DNA from: Xiphophorus maculatus
Taxonomy: Eukaryota > Chordata > Actinopteri > Cyprinodontiformes > Poeciliidae
Direction: 5' to 3'
Assembly (NCBI RefSeq): GCF_002775205.1
Contig: NC_036453.1
Coordinates: 6,537,103 to 6,601,102 of the forward strand
DNA: 64,000 nucleotides
Shown: positions 1 to 27,905 of the stretch, piece after piece
Layout of the letters: each line of letters starts with the position of its first letter
How positions within the stretch are numbered: position 1 is the stretch's first letter
Made by a program: the position numbers and the translations under genes
The notes under the pieces: model-generated
Database searches by the model: none
Seen by the model: the letters and a program-made list of their open reading frames with translations, nothing else
Told to the model about the DNA's origin: nothing

Positions 1-989
1 TTTGTTTCTGTGCAGCCCAAAAGCAGAACAGTAATAATTATGTTCCAAGGAAAACTATGCAGAAAAAAAAAGATACGTCACACGAGTTTCACTTCAAACT
101 TTATTTCCCTTTTTGAACTAGTTGTAGAAGGCAGTTGTTTAGTCAGTCCACATATTGCCCTCTGCATGAGTGGTGAAATAATGCAAAGACAGAATGATGT
201 AATTTTTTAATGACAGACATCCTTTGGCAGGATAAAACTCCAGCACAAAACCAGTTTCAAACTTCCTGTTCTTGTCTTGCTTGGCTGGAAAGGACAGTAA
301 GTGGAAAGACAGACTGTTATCCTGGAACCGCTCGGCCATTTAGAGGCCGCAATGTGGAAAAGCACAATGTTTAACAAGCTTGTTTGACAAAGGAGGCCCC
401 CAGAGCACAATGTTATGTATTTCTAGAATGGACCACAAGTCTTGAAACAGTTAAACATTGAGTCTTTGTCCCGTCTAATGACAGAGCTGCAGTGAAAGAA
501 ACGTATCACAGAAACATTATTTGTGTGAAAAGATGAGTGGACACATGATATATTTGTCTTTGAAATATCAGTGAGGCAGAAGATGGAAGGAATCTGGACC
601 TTTCAAAGTTGAACAAAGCAGAACTCTGTAAGGTGGGACTCAATGACGATGGCAGTAAAAGGGCAATAATGGCAACAATAAAGTGTGATGTGAAAAAAAT
701 ATCATTTCTGAATAAAGCCACAGAAACTGTTATGAATAAATGAAAAAAGTAATCAAACTTTTTTTTCCCAATCTATACATGTGAAATTAAAAGCTTCTAA
801 GTCTAATTTATTAAATAAAATATATTTTATATATTCTTGCAAAGGAAACAAATAAAACATATGTGTGCTTTTGAAAACAATATTAGAAAACATCACCTTC
901 GTAAAATATGTCATTTTTGCCCAAAAGTGATTTCTGCAAAAATAAAAAAGAATCACCCCTTTGCATTGCAAAACAGATCATTTTTGGCA

Positions 990-1009
990 AAAAAAAAAAA
1001 AAAAAAAAA
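990..1009. repeat. Poly-A run
   Basis: About 20 consecutive A residues. No LINE or SINE body is recognised upstream. Confidence 0.8.
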
Positions 1010-1084
1010 TTTGAGGCATTATTTTAAGAAGGTGACGATAATTTTCATCACATCTTAGCCCATCTTAATCTGCAGCAGTTATAA

Positions 1085-1619
1085 AATACCTTCCAAAAGT
1101 ATTTATACCCTTTGAACATTTCTGCAGTTTTTCAGAACCCCAAACTTTGCTGCATTTTGGGTTTTTTTATTCTGGTAGAGAAACATAAAACAATGATCAC
1201 TGGCTGCGGCAATGACATAAACATGGAGAACCGTTCAGCCCTTCATCCAGAGGAGGAACCGTAAAAGCATGACTCAACTGCAAAGTCACCTGGGAAAGGA
1301 GATAATTAGTCAGGGAAGATCTGGAGAACCGGCGGTGGTGAAGAGTTTTGGACAAAGTGGAAACGTGGAAGTTTGCTGTGAGAATTATTTCCTTCAGAGA
1401 GAAACTGGCAAGATGGTGGGATCTAAACACAAGATTTCTTTATTTTTATGTGTAAAAAATATTTTAAAAATTTGTGTAATCTCCCTTTTAATTCACAGTT
1501 CTGCTTTACTGTGTGCTGATCGATCATAAAATTCACTAAAAGTGAAATAGATTTTTTGGTTGTAACATGAACTGATGCAAAAGCTCAAAGGGTATGAATG
1601 CATTTGCAAGGAACTGTAG
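1085..1619. mobile_element. Internally deleted Tc1-like transposon (MITE-like)
   Basis: The left end reads TTCCAAAAGTATTTATACCC. The right end, on the opposite strand, reads TTCCTTGCAAATGCATTCAT and continues ACCCTTTGAG. These are degenerate terminal inverted repeats of the common fish Tc1 family whose ends read 'TTGCAAAAGTATTCATACCC'. About 535 bp remains and no transposase can be read. Confidence 0.7.
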
Positions 1620-4604
1620 ATTAAACAGAATTCATCTGTTCATATGACAAATATTGCATAAAAACATAATAGTGTTTAAAATGCTCCCTTTCAGCATAAA
1701 ATAATCAAACAAGTTTTAGGTATATTATAAGTCTATAAGTGTATTTGACTTATTTTTTTTCTTTGCTACTTGAAAGAAAATATAAAGGGTTTTCATTATT
1801 ACTGGAAGACACACACATGAAACAAAAACATAAAAAATGAAAAATATATTAAATATGATGTAGTAATGAAAAATAAATAACATTTATGAGTAGAAAAGGG
1901 AGAATGCATCCAGGGCGACTGCCAGCAGAGTTGGCACAACAAACTTCAGTGAAGTGAGTGGAGTTGCTGCTCTGCATTGTAATGGGACCCCAGTGTGAAG
2001 CGTGGCCTGTGAATGGAGCCCAAGGTCGAATGAAGGCAGATTCCTTTAGTCCCGCTCAGGAACACGGAGAACAGGAACCTGCTAGCTAGTGAATATTTCA
2101 GCCTCTGGGCAGAGTTAGCTGCAGGGGAGTGAAGTCGGTGTAACGTTGCATTTACTTTCTCTTGTTTCACCCTGTAGAAGCAAACCTCTGCACGGCTGTT
2201 TGGGTTTAGTTCAAGAAAGTTGTTAGTATCAAAGAACTTTTGGTTAGTATAACAAGAAGCAAGAAAACCTGCAGTATTCTTAGGCTGGGGAGTGTTAGAC
2301 TTTTTTCATTTAAAAAAGTTATTTAAATTAGATGAAGAATTTTAAGATAGTGACTAAATAAGAACTAGGTTTGAATTTGAACTAAATTTGATGTATAATA
2401 TTGTAAAGTGGTATTAAAATATTTACAACTTTAAAAGGTGAGTTGGGTAAAACAGCGCCCCTACTGGCTTAGAGATGCAACAGATTCTCGGTAAATAAAA
2501 ACAAACAATGTTAGTCATTTCATCCCTTCGCCATTTTGTACTTTGATTCAATTAATTAAATCAAAATTCAAATTAATTTAAATTTGGATTCAATTAATAG
2601 AGACTTTGCAAAAACACTTTTAACTCCCTATTTTAATAGTTCAAATACCAAATATACTTTGATATGCTTCAACACACACAGTGGAAACCATCATAGCACA
2701 GCTGCACAATCTAAAATCTACTCTCCCTTATCGCAGCTTTTGGGGTTACAGCCAATCAGCACCAGGGAAATGGTGCACATGGATTGGCTGCTTTAATGGT
2801 GTATCAAGTCGCATTAATTTGTATTAATTTCAGTTTCCTAAGCTGCGTTGTCTCTCCAAAAAATTTAGACATGCTCTTTGAAAGAAATTGGGGAATGAAT
2901 GGATTTTAATTAATTTGGAGTTACGCTGCACAGAAAAATCCAGAAATCTGTGAATACTGAACCGGAAACATCCAGTGTATTACATGCAATGAAAGGGTTT
3001 GAAAAAGTTTCACGAGTATCTAACATAAATTCAGGCTTTCAGGGTTTCCCCCGTTGGAAATCCCTCATTCATTCAGCACATTGCTCAGATAAATGCTGAG
3101 TTTCAAGCCACGCCCCTTTGGTGCTGCAGGCTGCCTAAACACACAGCGCCCATGATCAATGTATGATGTCAAAGGAGGATTTGGACACCACTAACTTAGA
3201 CTGATGGAAGCAGAATTATACTTTAACATAACCCATAGTTTCAGATTTCATTTGAGAAAAGACAAGAAGGGAAGATTCCCAGTCCTGTTTGTGACAGAAT
3301 TAGAATTAAACTCACACAAAAGCCACAATATATGAAGTCAAACCTGGACAGAAATGTTCAACACCGTTTTCAGATTCTTGAACAATCGGAAAATGGTGAA
3401 ATCTCACCTCTTTTTATAATACCCTGAAAGGGTTTTTACAAATTTTAAAATCTCATATTGTCTCCAGAGCTGGTTGTATTATTACACCCTAATTAAATAT
3501 GAAAGGGAATACAGTCATATGCGCCGCATAGGTGTGTTTGTGGGCACAAAACGGAAATGATGGTACGACATGACGAAGGGAAAAAACTGACCTGGAGCCT
3601 GATTCATCCAGTAAAATGTGTGAGCAGAACAGTGTAGAAAAGGGGAAGGAAAAAAGATAAATTTGTTTTTGTTTTTATCCACATTCATTCAGCTTTTCAG
3701 TTATATCTCTACAGGGCATAAAATTCATCTTTGCAGCCATCACCACAATAAACCAGAGCAGTTTACACTCTTTGTAAGTCATTTATAAACTGCCAAGTAC
3801 ATTAACTGTTCAAGCTGCTTTAGAGAGTAAAAAAAAGTACAGCTTATCACAAAAAATAATAAGGGAGACTACGTAAAATAATTAAGACCCATGTACATAT
3901 GAACAGCATATATATATTACATTACAGGTTTTTTGGGGATCTTCAGAACTGTTGTTTAAGTGGTTGGAACCGTAAAAAAAGAAATCCAGAGAGTTGCATC
4001 TTTTCAGTCTTCTGGCTTTTAAAAAATGCTAAGAAGCAGTTCCATAATGTGCAGCTTTCCTCCTGGAACCCATGCTGAGAGGAGCTGCATCAGAGGCCGT
4101 CACCTCTTTCTGCTTTTTACCTTTCCTGACCTTTTTTCCAGTGATGAACCTGAGTGTTCATGATTCCTCTAAAGAGTCTGTACTGTCTGCAGAACGGCCT
4201 CGTCAATCTGCAGGAATAACCTTCTGGAGAGTGCGAGCAGTCTGTGTCAGCACCATTCTGAGAGCAGCGACGGCAGGCCAGAAGGTGAGGCAGCGAGTCC
4301 CAAATGTTCCTTATTGTAATCTGGCCTGAGGTCAGAACCGCTCCCACTGCTTCTGCACTTTATGGGCCCTGAGTTGGCTCACTTCTACTCATCGATGACT
4401 TGCATCCCAAAAGAACGTTCTTACAGCTTTGGGCAGCAGATGAAAGAGAAGAAAAAAAGAGGGAAGGCTGCGGTTTGAATTCTTCACTGTTTGAGTTTTT
4501 TGTCTGTTTATGTTCCCGTTGTGGCTGTGGACACGTTATAACCCTGCATGGCAGAGAAAACATTTTCCAGGCTTTGGTTTTCAACTGACAAAGCGCGCGG
4601 GGGC

Positions 4605-4625
4605 GTGTGTGTGTGTGTGTGTGTG
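4605..4625. repeat. (GT)n microsatellite
   Basis: About ten GT units following a GC-rich gcgcgcggggg stretch. Confidence 0.9.
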
Positions 4626-5896
4626 CATTTACATATGCATGCATGTGTGGATAAACTGTGTACTATGTCAGTATTTGTGTGTATAGATTTCAATGCAAGC
4701 CTTTGACTGTCTTTTCAGAAATTTGGGGAGATGCTTAATGTCCAAACTTTGCTAAAAAAAATAAACAGTCCTGGACAGAATCCTGAAGATCTCAATTTCA
4801 TTTGGAAAAAAACAAAACATAAAAGAAACGTGTGACGTGTGCACTGGCTTAATCCACCAACAACATCTGGAATCACTGATGTTACGACGGCACAAAGTTT
4901 TCAGCTTGTCCAACACATAAACAACACTGTAGTCCCAAAGAAGATCTCCGAGCCAAAACGCGACCTGGAGGATGAAACAAGTGAAACAGGAGTTCAGATG
5001 TTCCTCTTTTAAAAGAAAGACAATATAACCTACAACAAATATTTAATTTTTCTTGTTTGACTTTTGGGAGAGGCTTTTTTAAAATTATTTTTCTGTCTGT
5101 CAAGCCCACTACGGGACGAGAGGCACAGGTTGTAAGAGTCTAATAACTAACTTTAGTTTATCGCGAGGATTTAATTCAGACATCATTTACATTGTTTTGG
5201 TTCAGTGAAGCTGGAAAAATAGATAAATTCTTATTTCTATCATCTGGACTTTCTGAACTAACCATCAACAACATCCTAAACAGAAACACTGTTCAACATT
5301 AGAATAATTGTTCTTATAGACTAATTAGGAACCAGTCGAATCACCTTAAAGGAACCAACAACATGAAGATAAAAATGATCCAAAATTACACAAGCAGTTC
5401 CCAGGATATGAACAGGAAAAATACATTGTGACTGATTCATGTCTGACTTCATTTTGATAGCAGCTAATGTCATAAAATGGATCCTAATCAAACGTAAAAT
5501 GTGTATCAAGCCTTGAAACATCAGGTTTACTTCTGCCTATAAAACGTTCAGCTTCAAGGTTGTTATATAATAACTTCCATGTTATTATAAATCCATATTC
5601 ACAGAGATGAAATATATGATGTTGTGACATGTGCTGCAATACTGACAAAGTGACAAAATGTATTTATAGTAATTAGTGTCATCATTATTAGAATCATAAG
5701 CATCTATAACAGATAAAGTGTATTTAAACAAAATAAAAGCATTATTCAGATGATGATTTTGTTTTTATGTGCTAAAGCCACAACCTGCTGTTAAAGGTTC
5801 CCATCACACACAGGTTTTAGAAAGATTGAGAAAACAGATGATGGCAGCTAGAATGCAGAGAGCAGGACTCACCTCAGCTACAGCACGCCAAAGACT

Positions 5897-20616
<14,720 letters not shown>

Positions 20617-21349
20617 CTGTGGGGGTAACAATAAAAAACAGTTCTTGAAAGATGCCTTCAATTTAATCTGAGATTGAGCTTTATTTGAGACTGTTAATGT
20701 TTGTGGATGTTCTGATTGCATTTTATAATCAACTATTCAAAAATATGCAAACTGGAGACCAGTGGGACCTGCTGCAGGAAGGAGTTCGATGTGTTGGTCA
20801 TAATCTGGAACAGGGCCACATAAACTGTTGGACTGCAGAAATAAATCAGTGTTGGAAAGCTTACAGATGCTTCTAAAATAGATCCTGTTACCCAAGAGTT
20901 GGTTCAACCAGAAGCTTACAATTTCAAACATGTTACTAGATCCTTACATTAAAGCAAGACTTGTAGCTAAAATGCAACTCATTTAACAAATAAAGAAAAT
21001 TATCCTTAAATTATTTTAACAATTATCAACTATTATATCACCAACACATATAATGTAAAATACTGAAAGGTGATTGGTTAAAATGAAAGATGATAAAAGA
21101 TAAGCAGTTATGAGTGAGAGCTAATTTGAAACTACAAATTTTAATTTAATACAATATTTTTTACTTGCCTTTACTTAGCGTTTTGTTTAGAATGAAATTT
21201 GGAAAAGCTAGGAATAACTAGAGTTCTGCAAGATAAATGAAATTATGCATATCAATATGCATAAATTGTGCTCAATACAAACAGCACCAAAAACAGTTTG
21301 TTTTAACGTTACTGTTTAATTTGGTTATGTAATTATATAATAATATATA

Positions 21350-21465
21350 TATAATAATTCCTTTATTTAATCAGGTAAACCCCGTTGAGATCTAGATCTC
21401 ATTTTCAAGAGGGACCTGAAACAAACTTCACTCCCCGTCGGGGAATCGAACCCCGGTCTCCAATT
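21350..21465 (-). repeat. Dispersed repeat with tRNA-like segment
   Basis: On the minus strand, GGAGACCGGGGTTCGATTCC then CCGACGGGG resembles a tRNA T-arm/B-box. It is followed by GGTCCCTCTTGAAAATGAGA and ends TTACCTGATTAAATAAAGG, a very common teleost repeat end. It is not a full tRNA: no acceptor stem or D-arm can be folded. Confidence 0.65.
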
Positions 21466-21683
21466 ATATGGTGTTGTGGAAAAAAATAATTACTGAGCAC
21501 TGTTAGATGAAATCACTCAGTCAGCTTTATTTTCTATATAATGCACAACACAGAGAGATTATAAGACAATCAATAATGAAGCGGTTCTGCATGACAGCAC
21601 TACCAGGCAGAGGGAACACAGTGGTTTTATACCAAGGATAAGGATCCAAAACATACAGTCTGCAGGAAAACAACTTTCAACCT

Positions 21684-21725
21684 TGTGTGTGTGTGCGTGT
21701 GTGTGTGTGGGCGTGTGTGTGTGTC
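21684..21725. repeat. Interrupted (GT)n microsatellite
   Basis: GT units interrupted by GC and GGGC. Confidence 0.9.
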
Positions 21726-22325
21726 TGTAACCCAAACAGGTTCTTTTGGTGAGAGTTCACAAGCACATAACATAACATGTTCAGCAGATGGTCTTTATTC
21801 CTGGTTTAAATGTAATATTTGCCAGCTCATCCTAAACTAAATGTACAAAAATAGTTGTGGTTTTGAAAAATAACATAGGAGAAGTTGAAAGAAATAAGCC
21901 ATATTCAACCCAGACCCGATGATTACACCACAATCATGCAAAGCCAATCATAACTTACCATAACCACTAATGCTGTATTAACCTACATTTTACCCAATGA
22001 ATTCAGATTCTACTCTGAGAGCATGGTTGGATATTAATATGCCGGAAGCCACAGTCAATCTGATTAACGTCACAGTCAGTTTTCTGACTGGACTGTGAAT
22101 CCATATGCTGGTTAGTAAAATGAACAAATTCATCCCAACACAGGTGTAATCTGAGCAAACTGCATAATGCAGCCTCAGTTTAACAGTTTCAGCCTTTTCT
22201 CAGATTTATCTTAATATATTTTTTAATCATTTGTTATTTGGCCCTTTTTGAGCAGTGAACAACTGGGATTGTTCAACAACTGGGATTGTTCACTGCTCAG
22301 TTTTCCTCAGAGTGTGTGTGTTTAG

Positions 22326-22840
22326 AGTACACTCCGCAGCCACTTTATTAGGGACAAATGTTTAATTGCTTGTCAACACAGACATAAATCTAATGAACCA
22401 CATGGCAGATAGTCAGAATGGTTTTAGGCATTTGGAGAAGATCAAACTGAGTTTGGATTTTAAGTGACTCAGGTGGCATGATTGTTGGTAACAGATGGGC
22501 TAATCTGAATATTTTACAACCTGCAGAGAGTTTCATCCACAACCATCTCAGGTCTGCAGAGAATAGACTGAACTGGGCAGACTGGTTTCGATACAACAGA
22601 AACCAGTCTGGTTTCTGTTGCTCAGATAAGAGCCACAGCTCTTATCTGAGCTGTGGCTCAGATAAGATTTCATTACAACCAGAGCATGAAGAATAATATT
22701 TCTGATCAGACAACATGCTAAACATAAAGAAGATGGGCTACAGCAGCAGAAGGCTGACATTACGAGTCAACAACAGAAAACTGAGGATAAAATCTACCAA
22801 AAACTTTGGACAATCAGAGGAGAAGTTTCAGAAGTAGCTT
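22326..22840 (+). mobile_element. Decayed Tc1-like transposon
   Basis: It starts with a terminus containing GCAGCCACTTTATTAGG. Tc1-family blocks follow in order: GTGGCATGATTGTTGGTAAC, CACAACCATCTCAGGTCTGC and GGGCTACAGCAGCAGAAGGC. It is internally rearranged around an array of overlapping hairpins (22594-22666), and no intact transposase remains. Confidence 0.75.
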
Positions 22841-23719
22841 ACTGGATATGGAACAACTTTTAATGGGAACTCTTAGCATTCGACAGGTTCTCTGCTTCAT
22901 TCTTTCAGAGATTTTTCTCAAAACATTGATCATCTTGATATCCCATCACTTTGGATTGGTCTGTTTATCACAAGCTCATTAATTTGTCAACTACAAATAT
23001 ATATACAAGTATATAACCACCTCTAGTTTATCCTTCTAAGATTGTCATCATAGATTCAGTTGGTCAAGATGTTCTACGCAAACATGAAAACAAACTCATG
23101 ATGTTTGGGCTGTTTCTTGACATTACAAGGACAAATGCATTTTAATAGAAGAGCACTGAGCCAAAATTAATACTCTTTAACTAGAAGATTTGCATTTTTA
23201 ACAGAAACAGTCAAAGGACCAGATTCTGTTTAATTTTCAATTCTGCAAGAAGCTTTCTATAATTCCCCCCATGTTCACTCAACATCCTCCTAAAACAGCC
23301 AAATCCACATGAGATCATCACAAGGTTGGACCTAAACTCAAACATTACACATTGGTCTTATGATCATTACTTAACTAAATGGCTCATTGTAAAAAATTAA
23401 TTAAGTTCAAAGGATTGATTGAAATGAGAGGAAATACTAAAAATCACAAGGTAACATTTTCTTAATTTGCCATGAAACAACCACAGATTTGAATGTTTCT
23501 TGTGAGACATCGATTGTGACAAATCAACAATAACTAGGTAGCTGTGAATTGGAGGAAAAATTTTACAATTGCAGCTTTTTTCACAAATGGAAATCTGAAA
23601 AGTACAGCATGCAGATATATCCACTGTTTTTACTCTGTCACCCCTAAAAAAATAACTTAATATAGACTATTGGTGTACAGTTTTATTTTAATATGCACAC
23701 AGCTGGTCTGTGAAGACCT

Positions 23720-23965
23720 CAAACAAACAGCAAGGTGAAAATCAAGAAACACACCAGACAGGGCAGTTAATCCATCGTAACTTAATCCATCGCCTAAAAT
23801 TGGAAAGATTGCGGCACAACTCCAAACCTGCCAAGACCTGGCAGGTCAGTGTAGGCAGAACTGGCCGTCTGCCTACACTGACGGCCAGGCAAGGAGCAAA
23901 TTAATCAGAGAAGTTTCAAACAGGCCTGATAACTCTGAAGGAGCCGAACAGATACATTGACAAAC
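23720..23965 (+). mobile_element. Tc1-like transposase N-terminal remnant
   Basis: GCGGCACAACTCCAAACCTG, CCAAGACC and GGCCAGGCAAGGAGC correspond to the Tc1 helix-turn-helix block (CGTTPNLPRPGR...ARQGA). A 15-bp-stem hairpin interrupts it at 23845-23882. Confidence 0.65.
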
Positions 23966-26900
23966 CTAAACTGTGCATTTATTATTTGTGAACTCTTGAG
24001 AGAATTGCCAAAATTAGTTACTGTAATTTACCACAAACCATTTAAAGCCACTAAAACTATTTTGAACATGGATTTTAAACCTAAATCTATTTAGTAATTT
24101 GTGGCAGATGTTGAAAGTCTAGGGGTGAACATCAGCACCGCATTTAAGATTTCTATTTGTGACCCCAGTCTTCACCCCACTCTCACTATAACCTGCTCAG
24201 AATCCTGGCCAACCTGCAGACTGACCACAGGAACAGACTTTCCCTGACTGTGAGTCATGTAGAGCATCCCAGGTTCACTGCTTCCCCGAGGGTCAAGGAA
24301 GCAGCTCTATACAAATTACATTGGATAGTAAAACAATAGAATGAATAGATAATATTTTAGATATCTTGCTGTATTTTTACAAGCTGTTCATTCAGTTACT
24401 CTGTTCACATTACTATATTGTCCAGAAAGTCAAAGAAAAAAAATGATGAAGAACACTTGAATAGTGAAGGAGAACACCCACTGATGATTGTATTGCATGA
24501 GAGGATAAATACAGTAACTAATTCAGTTACTGAAATGAGTCTGTGGCTCAGCAGGTTCATTCGATTCAGGGACAAGAGAGGACAGACATTTCTGACCCAA
24601 CTCTTTCTCTCTCGGCTCTGAATGTGAACGTACATGTGCTGCTCTGCAGAACGTATATCAGCGTGAATTTGTGCATCTGAAATAATGCAGCATGAAGCAC
24701 ACTGACACCATGACCCAATAAAAGGAAGTGTTGGTGCAGGATTATCAATACAGAATGGGTAATGGGTCATTCACAGAGCAATGCCACCTCAAAATGTGTC
24801 TGGAATGACGGCGCTATGAACAAATCTATAACAAAACGGACTTGAATATAGTTATTGAGGTTCATATTGTTGTTTTGTTCTGTGTAAGATATGAAGTAAA
24901 CAAGAGATTTAGGCTTAAAAATGACTAAACATTTGATCAAATGTTTTAATACAGAAATGCTGACTTTCACAGTCAGTCACTGACTCTCCATGAGGAGTGG
25001 ACTGCAAAATGAATCTGACTGTTCAGAGTTCTGCATATTAATGATGTCCAACCCTCCATGATAAGTGCAGATTCTAGAGGATTGTGAAGTAAAAGCCCAA
25101 TCAGGGATTCAGGTAGGAATCACATGACAAGCTGCTTCACCACTCTGGTGTTTCCAGAATATCTGGCTTTAACTGGCCTGTAACTGCTGGGATCCTGTTC
25201 AGCTCCTATGGAAGCTGCAACCTTTAGATTTGGTCTTCAACTGAAGATGTGCCCTGTTGTGTTCAATGCACAGACATTATAATGCCAATATATTAGTTCA
25301 TCTGTTTCCAACAAACAAAGCTTTCAGATATGGCAATCTGGATTCTCTAATGGTAATATCTATTTATTTGTTGATATTTACTTTGTTTTTTAATATAAAT
25401 ATATATTTTTTTCATTTTAAACTTCAAACACATTCTTTCATCTAAGGTTTCTATAATAATGTGTTAATTTTTCAACATTTTAGTAAAAAAAAACAATGAT
25501 GATTATTACAATAACTTAATGCTTTGCGAAAGATCTTAAAAATAGATGACAGTTATCTATAAATGTCTTAAATTTGACCACTCATAAACACCTTCATCAG
25601 CAAGTATTTGGTCTAAAACAGTTTTGTGATTGTGGTACAGCTATGAATTTTTAATTATTGTGGATATATTGCCAATATTTGTCACTTTATAAATGTATCC
25701 ATATTTATGGCAGGAGTTACAGTTTCCAGCACTGCTGCCAGCCAAGCTGCAGGATGTGAACATTTCATAGAAAAACTGTTGAACTATGGCTCTAAATGAA
25801 ATGAAAAAATACTCAGCAGGCAGTTTACTGAAATTACTTCCATTTTCAAACTATTTACACAAGAAAATATAAAACTGCAATATCATTTTTTTAAGATGGA
25901 CTGAGTATGTCTGTAACTTATGTTGGGCAGCCGTCTCATTATTACCTAACCACAGAGCCAGACAGAAAGGTCTCCTCAGTAATCGGATGTCCATGAGGCT
26001 GTAGCTGCTCAACAAGCTCATCTTTCCAACTTTCCCTTTTTATTTCAGGCAAACAAACTCTTACAGCATAACTTAGCTTCCTGCTAATCCTGGTTATGCA
26101 ACTGAATCAACAAATGTTCTGCAAACTAATAGAAACAGCTTCCCTAAAGTAAATGAGCAATTTAAGTTTAATCAGTCTGGGTGTTATGATGTAACATGGT
26201 TCAAAGTCTCATCAGACTCACTTGATTTCTGAATTACGATTCATCTTGAGCCAAAGAGTTTTGTAATAATTTTCGCTGCAGCCACAATCTCATAGCTGTA
26301 TACAAGCAAACAGAGCATGAAAATACCAAAGGCTGAAATCTGTTACCATGTTGGAAGAGGTCATAAGGTCATCATTTCTGACATGCTGTTTCTCTGAACC
26401 AACTGAATGTATTTTTAATCTGTAATGTAAATTCTCCATGAATGATGGTGGACAAATAATGAAGCAGTGGTTCAAATCCTTCGGCTCATTTGTCTCTAAC
26501 TTCTTTTATGTACAGAACATTTTTCATGTAAACCTGTTCAAACAACTGATTACATATATTAGTTCAACCATTGTGCTGTATTTGTCTTTTACAACAATCA
26601 TGGTACAGCTGGAATAGAAACCTTTCTTTGATCAGATTGACTAGAACATACAGAAATGGCAGGAGGAGGAAAACGTCCTTAGAAAAGCAAACATATCTCC
26701 TGGTTTCCCTGATATTTAAAACTCTGTAGGTTCTCAAAACAACGTTTTTCAAGATTTATTTCTAGAAAATACTTGAATGTCCACAGGAAGTCAGATACTA
26801 AGGTTTTAATCAGCTACAGTTTCGAAACAGTGTAAATTGTTGTCCCTGCTGTGTTAATTAACTAAGGAGTTAATTTGTGAATGAAAAACATGTGTGATGG

Positions 26901-27761
26901 TTTTATTGTGTATCTGGTGAATAAACCTTAAAAATAAAGAAGAGTTTGGAAATAAAATGGTTGGCAGAAGGAAAAATGACTTAAATAAAACAAAACCTAC
27001 AGACCATGACACTATATATATCATTCTGTTGGTAGGTTTTGATCTGATGTGCCATGGATCAGGCCAGCTGTCAGAATTTCAGAAAGATCTGTAGACAATT
27101 AATATCTGTCCCATATCCGTGATGAGCCTGAAACTGTCTGATCTGCTGCAACTCCGTGATGCTGTTGCAGGCCACAGCTGACGGTGAAGGCCCTGCCAGC
27201 ATCCTGCCATCGTCTTGCAGCATCACTGCAGCATCCTCTGAAATGATGGTCAGTAATGTGTGCTAATTCACCGCGCAGGAGGAACGACCATGCAGGACTG
27301 TACACATTAAAGCCGATATTTACTTGCATCCGGGTTTATTTAAGGTGCAGGCAGCTGATGACAGCTACTACAGCCTGCATTTACAGATATTGTCACTGAA
27401 AACATGCGAACATGGAAAGAGCATCGATGCCGTGTGTGGAAAACCCCAGGAGCAAAGGCAGGACGGTTCCCAGCATCGTTAACGGGTCTGCCGGTGTAGG
27501 CCAGCCGCCAATGTGCTCAATAAATCACCGCTGCGCCGCTAAATAACGGACCTTTAAGTTCGTGTTGCCATGCATGTCGCTGGAAACTGCCTAAATATTT
27601 TCTATCGAAGCACACTCAGTTAAAAAATGACATTTCCGGCGCTAACAGTGAATGAGTCTCCAACCAGCAGGCCCGCTAGTCCGACTAACTCCCACTTCCG
27701 ACCGACGATGAAAAAACAAACAAACAACACGCAGAAAAACGCGCCGCTTTCACCGACTCAC

Positions 27762-27905
27762 CTCAGAGGGAATTCTCACCAGGTGTGAAATCCTAATTCA
27801 TATGAAACAACGTCCATGCCATCTTCATTTTTCACCAACGTGATTATCTGAAACGGCCTTCCACGGCGGTGGTGTGTGGATGAGCAGCAGCCGACAATGA
27901 AGCGG
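27762..27905 (-). promoter_or_regulatory. jakmip2: Probable non-coding exon 1 and promoter of jakmip2
   Basis: A consensus donor on the minus strand (CTGAG then GTGAGTCGG) ends at 27762. It sits in a CpG-rich block of about 27400-27960 within AT-rich surroundings. No TATA box is evident, which fits a CpG-type neuronal promoter. Splicing to 20616 would give a first intron of about 7.1 kb. The transcription start is not determined; the upper bound is approximate. Confidence 0.55.

Larger units (their letters stand above)
1..5896 (-). other. Downstream of jakmip2 stop: 3' UTR of uncertain length, then intergenic DNA
   Basis: I recognise no coding gene here. The jakmip2 3' UTR must begin at 5896, but no single poly(A) signal stands out. 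ATTAAA-type hexamers on the minus strand occur near 5170 and 5042, and AATAAA-type ones only much lower (about 1440 and 103). A somewhat GC-richer block lies at 4060-4345. The rest is AT-rich with a Tc1 remnant (1085-1619), a GT repeat (4605-4625), a poly-A run (990-1009) and an imperfect hairpin at 2750-2789. Confidence 0.5.
20617..27761 (-). other. Probable jakmip2 intron 1, no coding sequence seen
   Basis: About 7.1 kb of AT-rich DNA. It contains a SINE-like/LINE-end repeat (21350-21470), a GT repeat (21684-21725), two Tc1 remnants (22326-22840 and 23720-23965) and several hairpins. From 24000 to 27000 I see nothing beyond AT-rich single-copy-looking sequence. CpG density rises from about 27400. 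Confidence 0.6.

Noticed and set aside
2750..2790. RE1/NRSF-like site (TCAGCACCAGGGAAA)
   Set aside because: It matches only the left half of the consensus; the right half diverges and the sequence is better described as an imperfect hairpin.
21420..21465. Possible tRNA gene
   Set aside because: Only a T-arm-like segment (GGGTTCGATTCCC) is present; no acceptor stem, D-arm or anticodon arm. Better explained as part of a dispersed repeat.
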